Below are positions 15,866 through 25,579 of a stretch of DNA of 64,000 bases, piece after piece. The DNA is taken from the NCBI RefSeq assembly GCF_016907235.1, contig NZ_JAFBBO010000001.1, forward strand, positions 3,162,001 to 3,226,000, given 5' to 3'. The translations under genes were made by a program, and so were the position numbers. Source of the DNA: Oerskovia jenensis. Its GTDB lineage: Bacteria; Actinomycetota; Actinomycetes; Actinomycetales; Cellulomonadaceae. Position 1 is the first letter of the stretch, and every line of letters begins with the position of its first letter. The notes beneath the pieces are model-generated. The model had not been told where the DNA came from and made no database searches. It was given only the letters and a program-made list of their open reading frames with translations.

Positions 15866-17268
15866 AGCCCGTGCTGCTGCTCGACGTCGTCGGGCTCACC
15901 GAGAAGGCCCTCGCCCACATGCCGCGCCTGCGTCAGCTCGCCGCGGGCGGCTGGCAGACCCAGCTCGCGACCGTGCTGCCCGCCGTGACGTGCACCGTCC
16001 AGGCGACCATGACGACCGGCCTCGCCCCCGCCCAGCACGGCGCCGTGGGCAACGGCTGGTACTTCCGCGAGCTCGGCGAGGTGTTCCTGTGGCGCCAGCA
16101 CAACAAGCTCGTCTCGGGAGAGAAGATCTGGGAGGCCGCCCGGCGTGCGAACCCCGACCACCGCACCGCGAACGTCTGCTGGTGGTACGCCATGGGCGCC
16201 ACGACCGACGTGACCGTCACGCCCCGCCCGATCTACCACGCCGACGGGCGCAAGTCGCCCGACGCGTACATCCGCCCGCCCGCGCTGCACGACGAGCTCA
16301 CCGGGCGGTTCGGCGAGTTCCCCCTGTTCACCTACTGGGGGCCGACCGCCGCGATCGCGTCCTCGGCCTGGATCGTCGAGGCGACCCGGCACGTCCTGCG
16401 CACCCACTCGCCCGAGCTGACCATGGCCTACGTGCCGCACCTCGACTACGACCTCCAGCGGTTCGGGCCCGACTCCCCGGAGGCCGACGCCGCCGCGGCC
16501 GAGCTCGACGCGGTCCTCGCCCCCCTGCTCGACGACGCGGCCAACAACGGCGTCGCGGTCGTCGTGGTCTCCGAGTACGGCATCGCCGAGGCGAACCGTC
16601 CCGTGCACCTCAACCGCATCCTGCGCCGCGAGGGTCTGCTCGAGGTCTACGTGCAGGACGGCAAGGAGCAGCTCGACCCCTGGACGTCCAAGGCGTTCGC
16701 CGTGGCAGACCACCAGGTCGCGCACGTGTACGTCGACGACCCGTCCCGCCTCGCCCGCGTGCAGGACCTGCTGCGCTCCGTGCCCGGCGTCGACGAGGTC
16801 CTCGACCGCGAGGCGCAGGCCCGCTACGGGCTCGACCACCAGCGCTCGGGTGACCTCGTCGTGGTCGCCGAGCCAGGCGCCTGGTTCACCTACTACTACT
16901 GGCTCGACGACGCCCGCGCGCCCGAGTACGCGCGCGGCGTCGACATCCACCGCAAGCCCGGCTACGACCCCGCCGAGCTCTTCTTCGACCCCGCCGACCG
17001 GCTGGCCAAGGCCAAGGCCGGGCTCAACCTCGTCAAGAAGAAGGTCGGGCTGCGGTATGCCATGAGCACCGTGCCGCTCGACGCGTCCTACGTGCGCGGC
17101 ACGCACGGTCGCCTGCCCGACTCCGCAGCCGACACGCCCCTGATCCTGTGCTCGGAGCCCGAGATCCCGGCGTCGGTCGCCGCGCTGGTCGAGCGCGGGG
17201 GACAGGTGCCGGCCGCGGCGATCAAGGGCCTGGTGCTCGAGATGCAGCACCTCGGCGTGAAGGTCTGA
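15862..17268 (+). CDS. eboF: Alkaline-phosphatase-superfamily phosphodiesterase (EboF)
   Basis: A 468-residue member of the nucleotide pyrophosphatase/phosphodiesterase branch. Asp-8 starts the metal site, and Thr-43 in PAVTCTVQATM is the expected nucleophile. Further metal ligands are seen in the HLDYD segment (near 194), VVVSEYG (near 236) and DHQVAHVYV (near 290). The protein has no signal peptide, so it is predicted to act in the cytoplasm, presumably on a phosphorylated or nucleotide-linked intermediate of the cluster. It is the last gene of the operon; a hairpin terminator and three copies of a 42-bp palindrome follow before the convergent subtilase gene. Confidence 0.9.
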   Translation: MKPVLLLDVVGLTEKALAHMPRLRQLAAGGWQTQLATVLPAVTCTVQATMTTGLAPAQHGAVGNGWYFRELGEVFLWRQHNKLVSGEKIWEAARRANPDHRTANVCWWYAMGATTDVTVTPRPIYHADGRKSPDAYIRPPALHDELTGRFGEFPLFTYWGPTAAIASSAWIVEATRHVLRTHSPELTMAYVPHLDYDLQRFGPDSPEADAAAAELDAVLAPLLDDAANNGVAVVVVSEYGIAEANRPVHLNRILRREGLLEVYVQDGKEQLDPWTSKAFAVADHQVAHVYVDDPSRLARVQDLLRSVPGVDEVLDREAQARYGLDHQRSGDLVVVAEPGAWFTYYYWLDDARAPEYARGVDIHRKPGYDPAELFFDPADRLAKAKAGLNLVKKKVGLRYAMSTVPLDASYVRGTHGRLPDSAADTPLILCSEPEIPASVAALVERGGQVPAAAIKGLVLEMQHLGVKV

Positions 17269-17286
17269 AGACCTGGCGCACGAACT

Positions 17287-17328
17287 TGTCAGAGCGAGCG
17301 TGAACATGGGGCCACGCTCGTTCTGACA
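17287..17328. repeat. 42-bp palindromic repeat, copy A
   Basis: Arms TGTCAGAGCGAGCGTG (17287-17302) and CACGCTCGTTCTGACA (17313-17328) pair with one G-T wobble; 10-nt loop. It lies 18 nt after the eboF stop. Read on the other strand it is nearly identical to copy C. Confidence 0.9.
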
Positions 17329-17366
17329 CGGTTCCTCTGGTGCCCCTCGGGCATCCAGGGAAACCA

Positions 17367-17396
17367 GAAGGGCGCGACCCGCGGGTCGCGCCCTTC
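17367..17396. terminator. Bidirectional hairpin between eboF and the subtilase gene
   Basis: Perfect 14-nt arms (17367-17380 and 17383-17396), GC-rich, followed by TCGTCGT on the + strand. It can serve both converging genes. Confidence 0.7.
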
Positions 17397-17419
17397 GTCG
17401 TCCCGTTCGACCTGTGGGT

Positions 17420-17461
17420 CGTCAGAACGAGCGTGACCTCTGGAGCACGCTGGTTCTGACA
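17420..17461. repeat. 42-bp palindromic repeat, copy B
   Basis: Same layout as copy A: 16-nt arms and 10-nt loop. The left arm starts with C instead of T, and the right arm carries TGG in place of TCG. Confidence 0.88.
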
Positions 17462-17481
17462 ACCTCAGGTCCCAGGAGTTG

Positions 17482-17523
17482 TGTCAGAACGAGCGAGGCC
17501 CCATGCTCACGCTCGTTCTGACA
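17482..17523. repeat. 42-bp palindromic repeat, copy C
   Basis: Same layout; the loop GCCCCATGCT is almost the reverse complement of the copy A loop, so A and C are an inverted pair. It lies 20 nt beyond the 3' end of the subtilase gene. Confidence 0.9.
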
Positions 17524-17542
17524 CGTCTTGCTGGTCGAGGCG

Positions 17543-20500
17543 TCAGCCGCAGCTGATCGCCTCGTACCCGGCTTCGTAGGGCGTCGTGACCGTGACGCCC
17601 TCGACGATCGCGGTGCCCGTGACCGTCGCCGCACCGGCGTCGATCGCGGTCGCCCGCGAGCTGAAGGACTGCGAGGCCGACTTGCCCGGCGCGACGTTCT
17701 TGAACGTCTTGGTCCCGAACGGTGTCTCGACCACGACGTCGGCCTTCACGTCGCCGTCGTTGACCGCACGGACCGCGACCTGCGCCTTGCCCGCGACGCA
17801 GCGCGACTGCGCCGTGACCGTGAGCTCGACCGACGCGTCCAGGTTCGACACCCCGACCGTCTGCCAGCGCTTGCCCGCGCTCGCGTTGTGCAGGTGCAGC
17901 AGGAGCAGCTCGCCCGTCCCGGCCTCGGCCGCGGCAGCGGACCGGTTGACCGTGACCGGGGCGTCGTCGGCGCCCACGAACAGGAGCTGGCCACCGCCGC
18001 TGAACCAGTACGCGGGGTCGTACGGGTCGCCCGTGAACGGTCCGACCCGGTCGATCGACTGGTCGGGCTGCGTCCCGTAGTACGAGTACGTCGCGACCGT
18101 GAACGACGGCACGGTGCCCGGCTCGATGCCGAGCTCGCCGATCGCGACCGGCACCACGAGCACGTTGCTGTCGAAGACCGACGTGTCGACGTTCGCCCAG
18201 ACCGAGTTGACCGGCTCGAGCAGCACGCCCTCGCCCGCCCCGTACTCCTCGCCGTCCGGACCGGTCCAGTCCTTGAGCGTGTACGTGGTCGCCAGGGTCA
18301 GGTCCGACTCGTTGTACTTGCGGACCACGGTCTCGAACTCGGCCGAGCCGTCGCCGTCCACGTCGGTCTCGACCGACGGGAACATGACCCCACCGAGCGA
18401 GGCCCAGTCACCGTCCATGGCCACGCCGATGCCGATCCGCCCCGCGCCCGGGTCGTCTCCCGCGGCCGCGTACTGCGGCGCGCTCGACGTGAAGCCGACC
18501 GCGCGGATGTCACCCGACGCGACCGCCGAGGCCGAGGAGCCCTCGGCCGCGTCGGCCTCGAGCCGCGGGCTCGTCGCCTTGAGCTCGAACGGCGCCACGA
18601 GCGACGTCCAGCCGCCCGAGGCCACGCCGCGTCCGTCGAGGTCGAGCTCGGCCGACGTGTCCTGGTTCAGGAACGTGACGTCCTTGCCCGTCAGGTCGCT
18701 CACGAGCTTCGGCGCGGCCTGGACCGGGACGCGCAGCTCGCTGCCCGACTCAGGCGTCAGGACCAGGCGACCGGTGAGCATGCCGACGAAGTCGCGCGGC
18801 ACCCCCGAGGTGGTCGCGGCCGACGTCGGGTCGAGCTGCTTCGCGAGCGTCGCCGGGTCGGCCGTCAGGGTCAGCGTGACCGTCCGGGTCTGCCCCGCGG
18901 GGATCGTGAGGTTCGCGGGCGAGACCGTGACGGTCGCGCCCCCGCGGAGCTCGACGTCGTGAACGCCGCCGCGTACTTCACGGCCTGCGAACCCGTGTTC
19001 TGCACGTCGACCGTGCGGCGCTCCGTCACGGTCTTGTCCGCCACGGGCACGAGCCCGTACGACACCGAGACGAGCTCCTTGTCCTGCGCCGAGAAGGCGA
19101 GGGTCGAGTTCTTCACCGCGTCGACCGCGTCGACGCGCCCCGACCCCACGCGCTCGGGGCCGTACGCCGTGCCCGTGCCGCCCTGGCCCGTCCACACGTC
19201 GTGCGAGGCCGTGTTCATGACGGCCGTCTTGACCTGCTGCGCGCTCCAGCCCGGGTGGGCCTCCTTGACGAGCGCCGCGATGCCCGCCACGTGCGGGGTG
19301 GCCATCGACGTGCCCGACTTGATGCCGGGCTGCGTGAGACGACCCGAGGCCACGGACGAGATCCCCGTGCCCGGTGCGGCGACGTCGGGCTTCACGACGC
19401 CCAGCGAGCCGTGCACCCCGCGTGAGGACCCCGCGTTGAGCGTGTCCCCGATCGCGGCGATCTCGACGAACGACGAGTTCGCGAGCGACGGGCCGAGCGT
19501 CAGGACGACCCCGCCCGCCTCGATCGCCGGACGCAGCGCGTCGTGGCTCGGACCCGTGAGCTGCGCGCCCGGGATGCCGGCGTTGCCCGCGATCCCGGCC
19601 GCGAAGACCTCGAGCTCGGACGACAGCAGGACGCCGACCGCGCCCGCGGCCTGCGCGTTGTTGAAGCGCGTCGCGCTCCCGCACGCCCGCGTGGCGTCGT
19701 TGTCGTCCCAGTAGAGGAATGCGATCTTGCCCGCCGTGGCGGCCGCCTGGGCCGGCGTCAGGGGCGTGCACCCGCTGACCGTGGCGCCCAGGAACGCGAC
19801 CTCTGCGGTCACGTCGGCGTCGCCCGCGTAGCTCTGCGAGTTCTGCGCGGGGTAGGAGCCCGCGACGCCCGCCGGGGCCGTGACCTCGACGCCGTCGAAC
19901 GTCTGGGTGTTGCCCACCGAGTTCGCGACCGTCAGAGAGGTGCGCGCGTTGCCGGGCGAGCCCCCGACGTCGGTCACGTCGCCCGCGTTGCCCGACGCGA
20001 CGACCGCGAGCGTGCCCAGGCGCGAGAGCTGGTCGATGAACAGGTTCTCCGGGTCGTCGGCGGGGCTGTTGTCCGAGCCGAGCGACAGGTTCACGATGTC
20101 GAGCCGGTCGGACAGGTCGCCGTCACCGTCGGGGTCGGCCGCGAACTCGAGCGCGTCGACCACGACGTTCGTGGAGCCGCCCAGGTCACCGAAGACCTTG
20201 AGCGCGTACAGGCCCGACTCGGGGGCCGAGCCCGGCCCGACCGTCCAGTCGGAGATGTCGGTGAGGGTCGTGTAGTCGCCGTCGAACGTCGTCCCGTCGG
20301 CCAGGACGCCGTAGCCGCCCGTCGTGCCCGCGACGTGCGAGCCGTGACCCGAGCCGATCGAGTCGAGCGAGTCGATCGGGTTCTCGTCCGGCGTCGGGAT
20401 CAGCGACGTGCCCGGCACGGTGCCCGACGCGTCGTAGTCGTACCCCGCGAAGTCGTACCCGCCGAGGTACTTGGCGTCGTCGAACGTCCCCGCGGGGACG

Positions 20501-21177
20501 GGACCCTGGCCCTTGACGCCGTACGCCTCGTCGTACGCGGCCTGCGTGCCCGGCCCACCGAAGCCTGCGTGCGTGTAGTCGATGCCCGTGTCGATGATGC
20601 CGATCCGGACGCCCTGCCCCGTGTAGCCCGTGCTCTGCCACGCCTCGAGGGCCCGCGTGAACGCGTCGGTGCCCTTGTTGGAGGGCGTCTTGGGGACGAT
20701 GCGGTAGACCGTGACGACCTTGTCGTCGGCGGCCAGCGCCCGGACCTGCTCGGCGTCACCCGTCACGACGACACCGGGGACGAGCCTGCTCGTGACCGAC
20801 ACCTGCTGGGGTGCGCCTGCGGCGCGGGCGCTGCGGGCGTTCGTCTGCGCGGGGACGACGGTGTCCGCGAGGCGCTCGACGACGGCCTGGTTGTCCTCGA
20901 CCTGCGCCGGGCTCGCGCCCTGGTCCGCGAGGTCCACACCGGACGGGGTGTCGAGCTGGACGAACGCCGTCACGGTCCCGGAGGACTCGGCGAGCGACGG
21001 GGCGACCTTGCCCGCCTCGCTCTCGGTGGGCGTGAGGGCGGTCGCGGACTGCGACGTGAGGTCGGGGCCGGACGGACCGGCGGGATCGGACGGTGCGGAC
21101 GCGGCGGGCAGCGTCGATGCTGCGACCACCGCCAGTCCTGAGACGGCAGCTAACAACGAACGGTGCTTCATCGACAC
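17543..21177 (-). pseudogene. Secreted subtilisin-family protease, split by a single frameshift
   Basis: Both halves of an S8 protease of about 1,210 residues are present. The N-terminal frame (21177 down to about 18960) has a signal peptide, an I9-type pro-region (about 65-160), the triad Asp-196 (IGIIDTGID), His-278 (GSGHGSHVAG) and Ser-624 (SGTSMATPHVAG), and a PA-domain insert (about 430-560). After Phe-739 the frame runs into a nonsense tail, while the next frame continues with an Fn3-like domain (TVSPANLTIPAG) and about 400 further residues to TGA at 17543. One missing base near 18960 explains this. GTG 21177 has GGGGAA just upstream. It could be a recent mutation or a sequence error; the catalytic half would still be made. 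Confidence 0.85.
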
Positions 21178-21460
21178 TCATTTCCCCGGTGCGGACCGGC
21201 GGCGTTGAAGGTGCGTGGTGGTTCCCCCGTGGTGGTCGCCGACGGCTGTGTGCAGACGACCGTGCCTGCACGCTATAGGTGAAATCCGACACACGCGCGC
21301 CGCACGGGCAGCAGGGACAAACCAGGACAGGACGCGCTGCGCCCCCTACGATCGGTCCGGGGGCGCGGAACACCGACGTTTCGCAGGCGGTCCTCACCCA
21401 CGTGTCGACGTCGTCCGCGGGCAGCGGTCGACTCCGGCCCACGCTGTGAAGGAGCACAAC

Positions 21461-22156
21461 ATGTCACGTCGTCCGACCCGCATCGCAGCGGTCTCCGCGG
21501 TACTTCTGGTCGTCGGAGCCCTGAGTGCGACACCCGCGCTCGCCGACGGACCCCAGGGCCCCGACCTCACGTCGAAGTCGTTCACCCCGCAGCACAAGGT
21601 CTGCTCGGTCTTCGCCCAGCCCACCCCGGCGGGGCAGGACATCGCCTTCACGCCCGAGCCTCGGACCGAGTGCTTCGACTCGTTCGGCGAGGCCATCGAG
21701 GCCGCGACGGGAGTGCCCGTGACCGACCCCGCAGTCGAGGCCGGGGAGCCCGCGGCCCTGCGAGCCTTCGCTCAGGAGCAGGCGGCCGAGGCGGCCCACG
21801 GGCAGTCCCGCACCGCCGACCCGGGCGCGACCGCCGCCGCGTCGTCGGCATCGAGGATGCTGGGTCTCGCGTTCAAGGGGGCCAACTACACCGGGGACAG
21901 CAAGCTCTTCTGGGGCGCGGGTGGGCTGGGCTGCCAGACCGGCAGCACGTACGGCTTCCCCCGGCTGTCCGCGCTCCTCTACAACAACAACATCAGCTCG
22001 CTGAACGCCTACGCCGACTGCTGGGCGACCCTCTACGACCTCGAGAACTACGTCAAGGGCACCACCACGAACTGCGTCCCCCACTGCGCCACGCTCGGGT
22101 CGATGAACGACCGCGCCTCGTCGATCGTCTTCCGTCCGGCGGGCACCATCGACTGA
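21461..22156 (+). CDS. Small Cys-rich secreted protein, possible inhibitor or crystallin-like fold
   Basis: A 231-residue protein with a clean signal peptide (to about ALA-29), a pro-like middle region rich in Ala/Glu, and a C-terminal domain (about 140-231). Six Cys follow the signal peptide. The domain ends in NDRASSIVF, which recalls beta/gamma-crystallin or peptidase-inhibitor I36-like modules; this is weak evidence. Mature N-termini of this protein and of the divergent subtilase share the motif GPDLTS followed by K or Q and S. ATG 21461 has GAAGGAG upstream. A role beside the protease, as inhibitor or substrate, is possible but not shown. Confidence 0.75.
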   Translation: MSRRPTRIAAVSAVLLVVGALSATPALADGPQGPDLTSKSFTPQHKVCSVFAQPTPAGQDIAFTPEPRTECFDSFGEAIEAATGVPVTDPAVEAGEPAALRAFAQEQAAEAAHGQSRTADPGATAAASSASRMLGLAFKGANYTGDSKLFWGAGGLGCQTGSTYGFPRLSALLYNNNISSLNAYADCWATLYDLENYVKGTTTNCVPHCATLGSMNDRASSIVFRPAGTID

Positions 22157-22173
22157 CGCCCGCTCGCCCGAGG

Positions 22174-22212
22174 CGGTCGGGCACGTCGCTCCCCGAGCGG
22201 CGTGCCCGACCG
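22174..22212. terminator. Bidirectional hairpin between convergent genes
   Basis: Perfect 12-bp stem (22174-22185 with 22201-22212) around a 15-nt loop, between the + secreted-protein gene and the - P-type ATPase gene. Confidence 0.7.
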
Positions 22213-22222
22213 TGCGTCGAGC

Positions 22223-24976
22223 TCAGCGCTGTCGCGCCCGGCCGAGCGCCTTGGCGGCCTCGACGAGCAGGAAGACCACGACCGCCAACCCGAGCGTGAT
22301 GCCCCACTCGCGCAGCCCGATGGGCGCGGAGCCGAACCACGAGTGCATGAAGGGCGCGTAGACGAAGACGGCCTGGAGCGCGAGCAGCGAGCCCGCCGAG
22401 TACCAGACGGCCCGGTTGCCCCGGAGCACGGCGGGCGTGATCGACGAGCGGTCCAGGAACCGGCAGTTGAACAGGTAGGCGAGCTGACCGAGGGCGAGCA
22501 TCGTCACGGCCGTGGTCTGGGCCTCGGCCACGCCCATGCCCTGGTCGCGCTCGATGAAGTAGACGGCCATGGTCGCACCGCCGATGAGGACCGAGACCAG
22601 CAGGACGCGACGCAGGTACGCCGCGGTGAGGATCGAGGCCTTGGCGTCGCGTGGCCGGCGCGACATGATGTCGGGCTCGGCGCGCTCGTTGGCCAGGGCG
22701 AGCGAGAGCGTCACGGCCGTGACCATGTTGATCCAGAGCACCTGCACGGGCTGGAGAGGCAGGGCCCACCCCAGGAGCACCGCGACGAGGATCACGAGCG
22801 ACTGCGCGCCGTTGGTCGGCAGCAGGAACAGCACCGACTTGCGCAGGTTGTCGTAGATCCGTCGCCCTTCCTCGACGGCTCGCTCGATCGTCGCGAAGTT
22901 GTCGTCCGCGAGGACGACCTCGGCGGCCTCCTTGGTGGCTTCGGTGCCCTTGATCCCCATCGCGACGCCCACGTCGGCCTGCGTCAGCGCGGGGGCGTCG
23001 TTGACGCCGTCGCCCGTCATGGCGACGACCTCGCCGTGCGACTGGAGCGCCGAGACGATCCGGATCTTGTGCTCGGGGCTCGTGCGCGCGTAGACGTCGA
23101 CGTCCCGGACGACCGCCCGGAGCTCCTCGGTGCTCATGGCCTCGAGCTCGGCCCCCGTGAGGACCTGGGGCGCAGGTGCTCCGTCCCCGGTGCCGGTCGG
23201 CGGCACGATGCCCATCTCCCGTGCGATCGCGAGCGCGGTGCCCGAGTGGTCGCCCGTGATCATCTTGACCGTGATCCCGGCGTCCTGGCACTGCGCGATG
23301 GCCTCGACGGCCTCGGGGCGCGGCGGGTCGACGATCCCGACCAGCCCGACGAGCTCGAGGCCCGCCTCGAGGTCCCCGGGCGCCAGGGTCGTCGCCCCCG
23401 GTGCTGCCGACGCCCGGGCCGCGGCCAGCACGCGGAGCCCCTGCGCGCCGATCTCGTCGATCTGGGCCGACCAGAAGTCGCGGTCGAGCGGCTCGGGACG
23501 CCCGTCGGGCCCCGTCTGGGTCGAGCAGCGGTCGAGCACCCGGTCGGGGGCTCCCTTGACGAGCACGTGGAGGTCGCCGTCGGGGTCCTCGGTGAGCGTG
23601 GCCATGTACTTGTTCTCGGACTCGAACGGGACGAGCGCGACGCGCCGCCACCCGGCCGGGTCGAGGCCCGCCTTGAGGCCCAGGGTCCGCAGCGCCCCCT
23701 CGGTCGGTTCGCCCACGAGGCGCCAGCCGTCGCCCTCCCCGGCGGGCTCGTGCACGACACGCGCGTCGTTGCACAGCATCATGACCTCGGTCAGGCGCCG
23801 CAGGTCGGGGTGCTCGGGGAGCGGCGCGGGGGAGCCGTCGAGGCTGACCTCGCCGTCGGGCGCGTAGCCGATCCCCGTCACCGCGTACTCGTGCCCGGCC
23901 GTGCGCACCGTGCGGGCCGTCATCTCGTTCTTGGTCAGCGTCCCGGTCTTGTCCGAGCAGATCGTGGTGACCGAGCCGAGCGTCTCGACGGCGGGCAGGC
24001 GACGCGTGATCGCCCGCCGTCGGGCCATCTGCTGCACGCCCAGCGCGAGCGTGATCGTCACGAGGGCCGGCAGCCCCTCGGGAACGGCCGCGACCGCGAA
24101 CCCGATCGCCGCGGACACGAGCTCGGGGGTCTCGAACCCGTGGAACACGCGGCCGATCACGACCATGACCACGGCCATGACGAGGATGAGGACCGCGAGC
24201 TTCTTGCCGAACGCGTCGAGGGTGCGGGACAGGGGCGTCTCGAGCGAGTGGACCTCGGAGATGAGGGTCTGGATGCGGCCGATCTCGGTCGTCTCCCCGG
24301 TCTCGACCACGACGCCCGTGCCCGTGCCCGCCGAGACGAGCGTGCCCGAGAACAGCATGCTCGACCGGTCGCCCACGCCTGCCTCGGCGGGCACCTCGTC
24401 GACCGACTTGGACGCGGGCACCGACTCGCCCGTGAGCGCCGACTCGTCGACGCGCAGGTTCACCCCCGTCAGGAGGCGCAGGTCGGCGGGGACGCGGTCG
24501 CCCGAGCGCACCCGCACGACGTCGCCGGGTACGAGGTCGTCGGCGTCGACCTGCGTCCACGCCCCGTCGCGTCGGACCTGCGCATGGACCGAGAGCATGC
24601 CGCGGATGCCGTCGAGAGCCTTCTCCGCACGCCCCTCCTGGATCAGCCCGATCGCCGCGTTGATGACCGCGACCGCGAGGATCACGGTGAAGTCGATCCA
24701 GTCGCCCACGATCGCCTTGAGCACCGCGGACACGAGCAGGATGTAGATGAGGACGTCGTCGAACTGCGACAGCACGCGACGCCACCACGGGGTGCGGGCG
24801 GCCGGGGCCAACCGGTTGGGGCCGACCTCCGCGAGCCGCGTCCGCGCCTGCTCGGCCGTGAGGCCCGCGTCGCTCGACCCGACCTCGGCGAGCACGGCCC
24901 GTGGTGGCAGGGCCCACGGGGTGGGGGCGGCAGTCACGGGGGCGAGGGGGGTGTCCGAGGCTGTCATACGTCCCAT
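22223..24976 (-). CDS. P-type cation-transporting ATPase (calcium-type, P2)
   Basis: A 917-residue pump. From the N-terminus: a cation-ATPase N domain (LTAEQARTRLAEVGPN), the first membrane pair, an actuator domain with TGES (182-185), the membrane ion-site motif PEGLP (300-304), the phosphorylation site DKTGTLT beginning at Asp-342, a nucleotide-binding domain with KGAPDR, the hinge MTGDGVNDAPAL, and six C-terminal membrane segments. The order and PEGLP put it with bacterial Ca2+ or Na+/K+-like P2 ATPases rather than heavy-metal P1 pumps. ATG 24976 is taken; an in-frame ATG at 24967 is also possible, and neither has a strong ribosome site. It is divergent from the ybjQ-like gene. Confidence 0.93.
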   Translation of the reverse strand: MGRMTASDTPLAPVTAAPTPWALPPRAVLAEVGSSDAGLTAEQARTRLAEVGPNRLAPAARTPWWRRVLSQFDDVLIYILLVSAVLKAIVGDWIDFTVILAVAVINAAIGLIQEGRAEKALDGIRGMLSVHAQVRRDGAWTQVDADDLVPGDVVRVRSGDRVPADLRLLTGVNLRVDESALTGESVPASKSVDEVPAEAGVGDRSSMLFSGTLVSAGTGTGVVVETGETTEIGRIQTLISEVHSLETPLSRTLDAFGKKLAVLILVMAVVMVVIGRVFHGFETPELVSAAIGFAVAAVPEGLPALVTITLALGVQQMARRRAITRRLPAVETLGSVTTICSDKTGTLTKNEMTARTVRTAGHEYAVTGIGYAPDGEVSLDGSPAPLPEHPDLRRLTEVMMLCNDARVVHEPAGEGDGWRLVGEPTEGALRTLGLKAGLDPAGWRRVALVPFESENKYMATLTEDPDGDLHVLVKGAPDRVLDRCSTQTGPDGRPEPLDRDFWSAQIDEIGAQGLRVLAAARASAAPGATTLAPGDLEAGLELVGLVGIVDPPRPEAVEAIAQCQDAGITVKMITGDHSGTALAIAREMGIVPPTGTGDGAPAPQVLTGAELEAMSTEELRAVVRDVDVYARTSPEHKIRIVSALQSHGEVVAMTGDGVNDAPALTQADVGVAMGIKGTEATKEAAEVVLADDNFATIERAVEEGRRIYDNLRKSVLFLLPTNGAQSLVILVAVLLGWALPLQPVQVLWINMVTAVTLSLALANERAEPDIMSRRPRDAKASILTAAYLRRVLLVSVLIGGATMAVYFIERDQGMGVAEAQTTAVTMLALGQLAYLFNCRFLDRSSITPAVLRGNRAVWYSAGSLLALQAVFVYAPFMHSWFGSAPIGLREWGITLGLAVVVFLLVEAAKALGRARQR

Positions 24977-25139
24977 TCAACGCCCGCTCACCGTCCGGCA
25001 CCCGGGGAGCAGCCGGGGTGGGACGAACCGTTCCACCCCGGCCCGGCAGGGCGGCCCGCGCACGCCGGGCGCGACCCGCGACGACCTCCTACCGTGAGGA
25101 GTGGCCGCGCACGGTGCGTGGCCGTGAGGAGGACGTACC

Positions 25140-25457
25140 GTGCTGGTCTCCACCATGAACGATGTCCCGGGCCGGACCGTGCAGCAGGTCGTCGGCGAGG
25201 TGACCGGCCTGACCGTCCGGTCCCGCAACGTCGGCGCGCAGATCGGCGCGGGGCTCAAGTCGATCGTCGGCGGCGAGCTCAAGGGGCTCACCAAGCAACT
25301 CCAGCAGTCGCGGGACGAGGCCGTGGCCCGCATGGTCGAGGAGGCCACCGCGCAGGGGGCCAACGCGATCCTCGCGATGCGCTACGACAGCGACGAGGTC
25401 GGCAACGGCTACCAGGAGATCGTCGCGTACGGGACGGCCGTGGTGCTCGCGCCCTGA
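25140..25457 (+). CDS. YbjQ family protein
   Basis: A 105-residue protein of the YbjQ/DUF74 family (sometimes annotated as a putative heavy-metal-binding domain), which forms small pentameric rings in known structures; the function is not established. The typical pattern is visible: VSTMNDVPGRTV at the start, GEVTGLTVRSRN, a helix, and GANAILAMRYDS near the end. GTG 25140 has GAGGAGG seven bases upstream. It stands alone between the divergent P-type ATPase and a lipoprotein gene. Confidence 0.9.
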   Translation: MLVSTMNDVPGRTVQQVVGEVTGLTVRSRNVGAQIGAGLKSIVGGELKGLTKQLQQSRDEAVARMVEEATAQGANAILAMRYDSDEVGNGYQEIVAYGTAVVLAP

Positions 25458-25579
25458 CGCTCGGCCGTCGTGACCGGCGGCCGGACGGCAGCGACGTCGA
25501 GGGGCGCCGTCGTCGTGCCCGGACGCCTCGCCTGTCGCGGTCCGTACTTCGCTAGGGTGCGCGCGAGGGGGGATGCGTG

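Noticed and set aside
17287-17523. Clustered palindromes suggesting a CRISPR array or phage attachment site
   Set aside because: Spacing is irregular, one copy is inverted, further single copies lie far away, and no cas, integrase or tRNA gene is near.
18955-18966. Programmed ribosomal frameshift in the subtilase
   Set aside because: No slippery heptamer or following stable hairpin was seen, and relatives are expected to be in one frame.
22202-25555. A 1,117-codon + strand frame opposite the P-type ATPase
   Set aside because: A GC-driven shadow frame without domains; the minus strand carries all P-type ATPase motifs.
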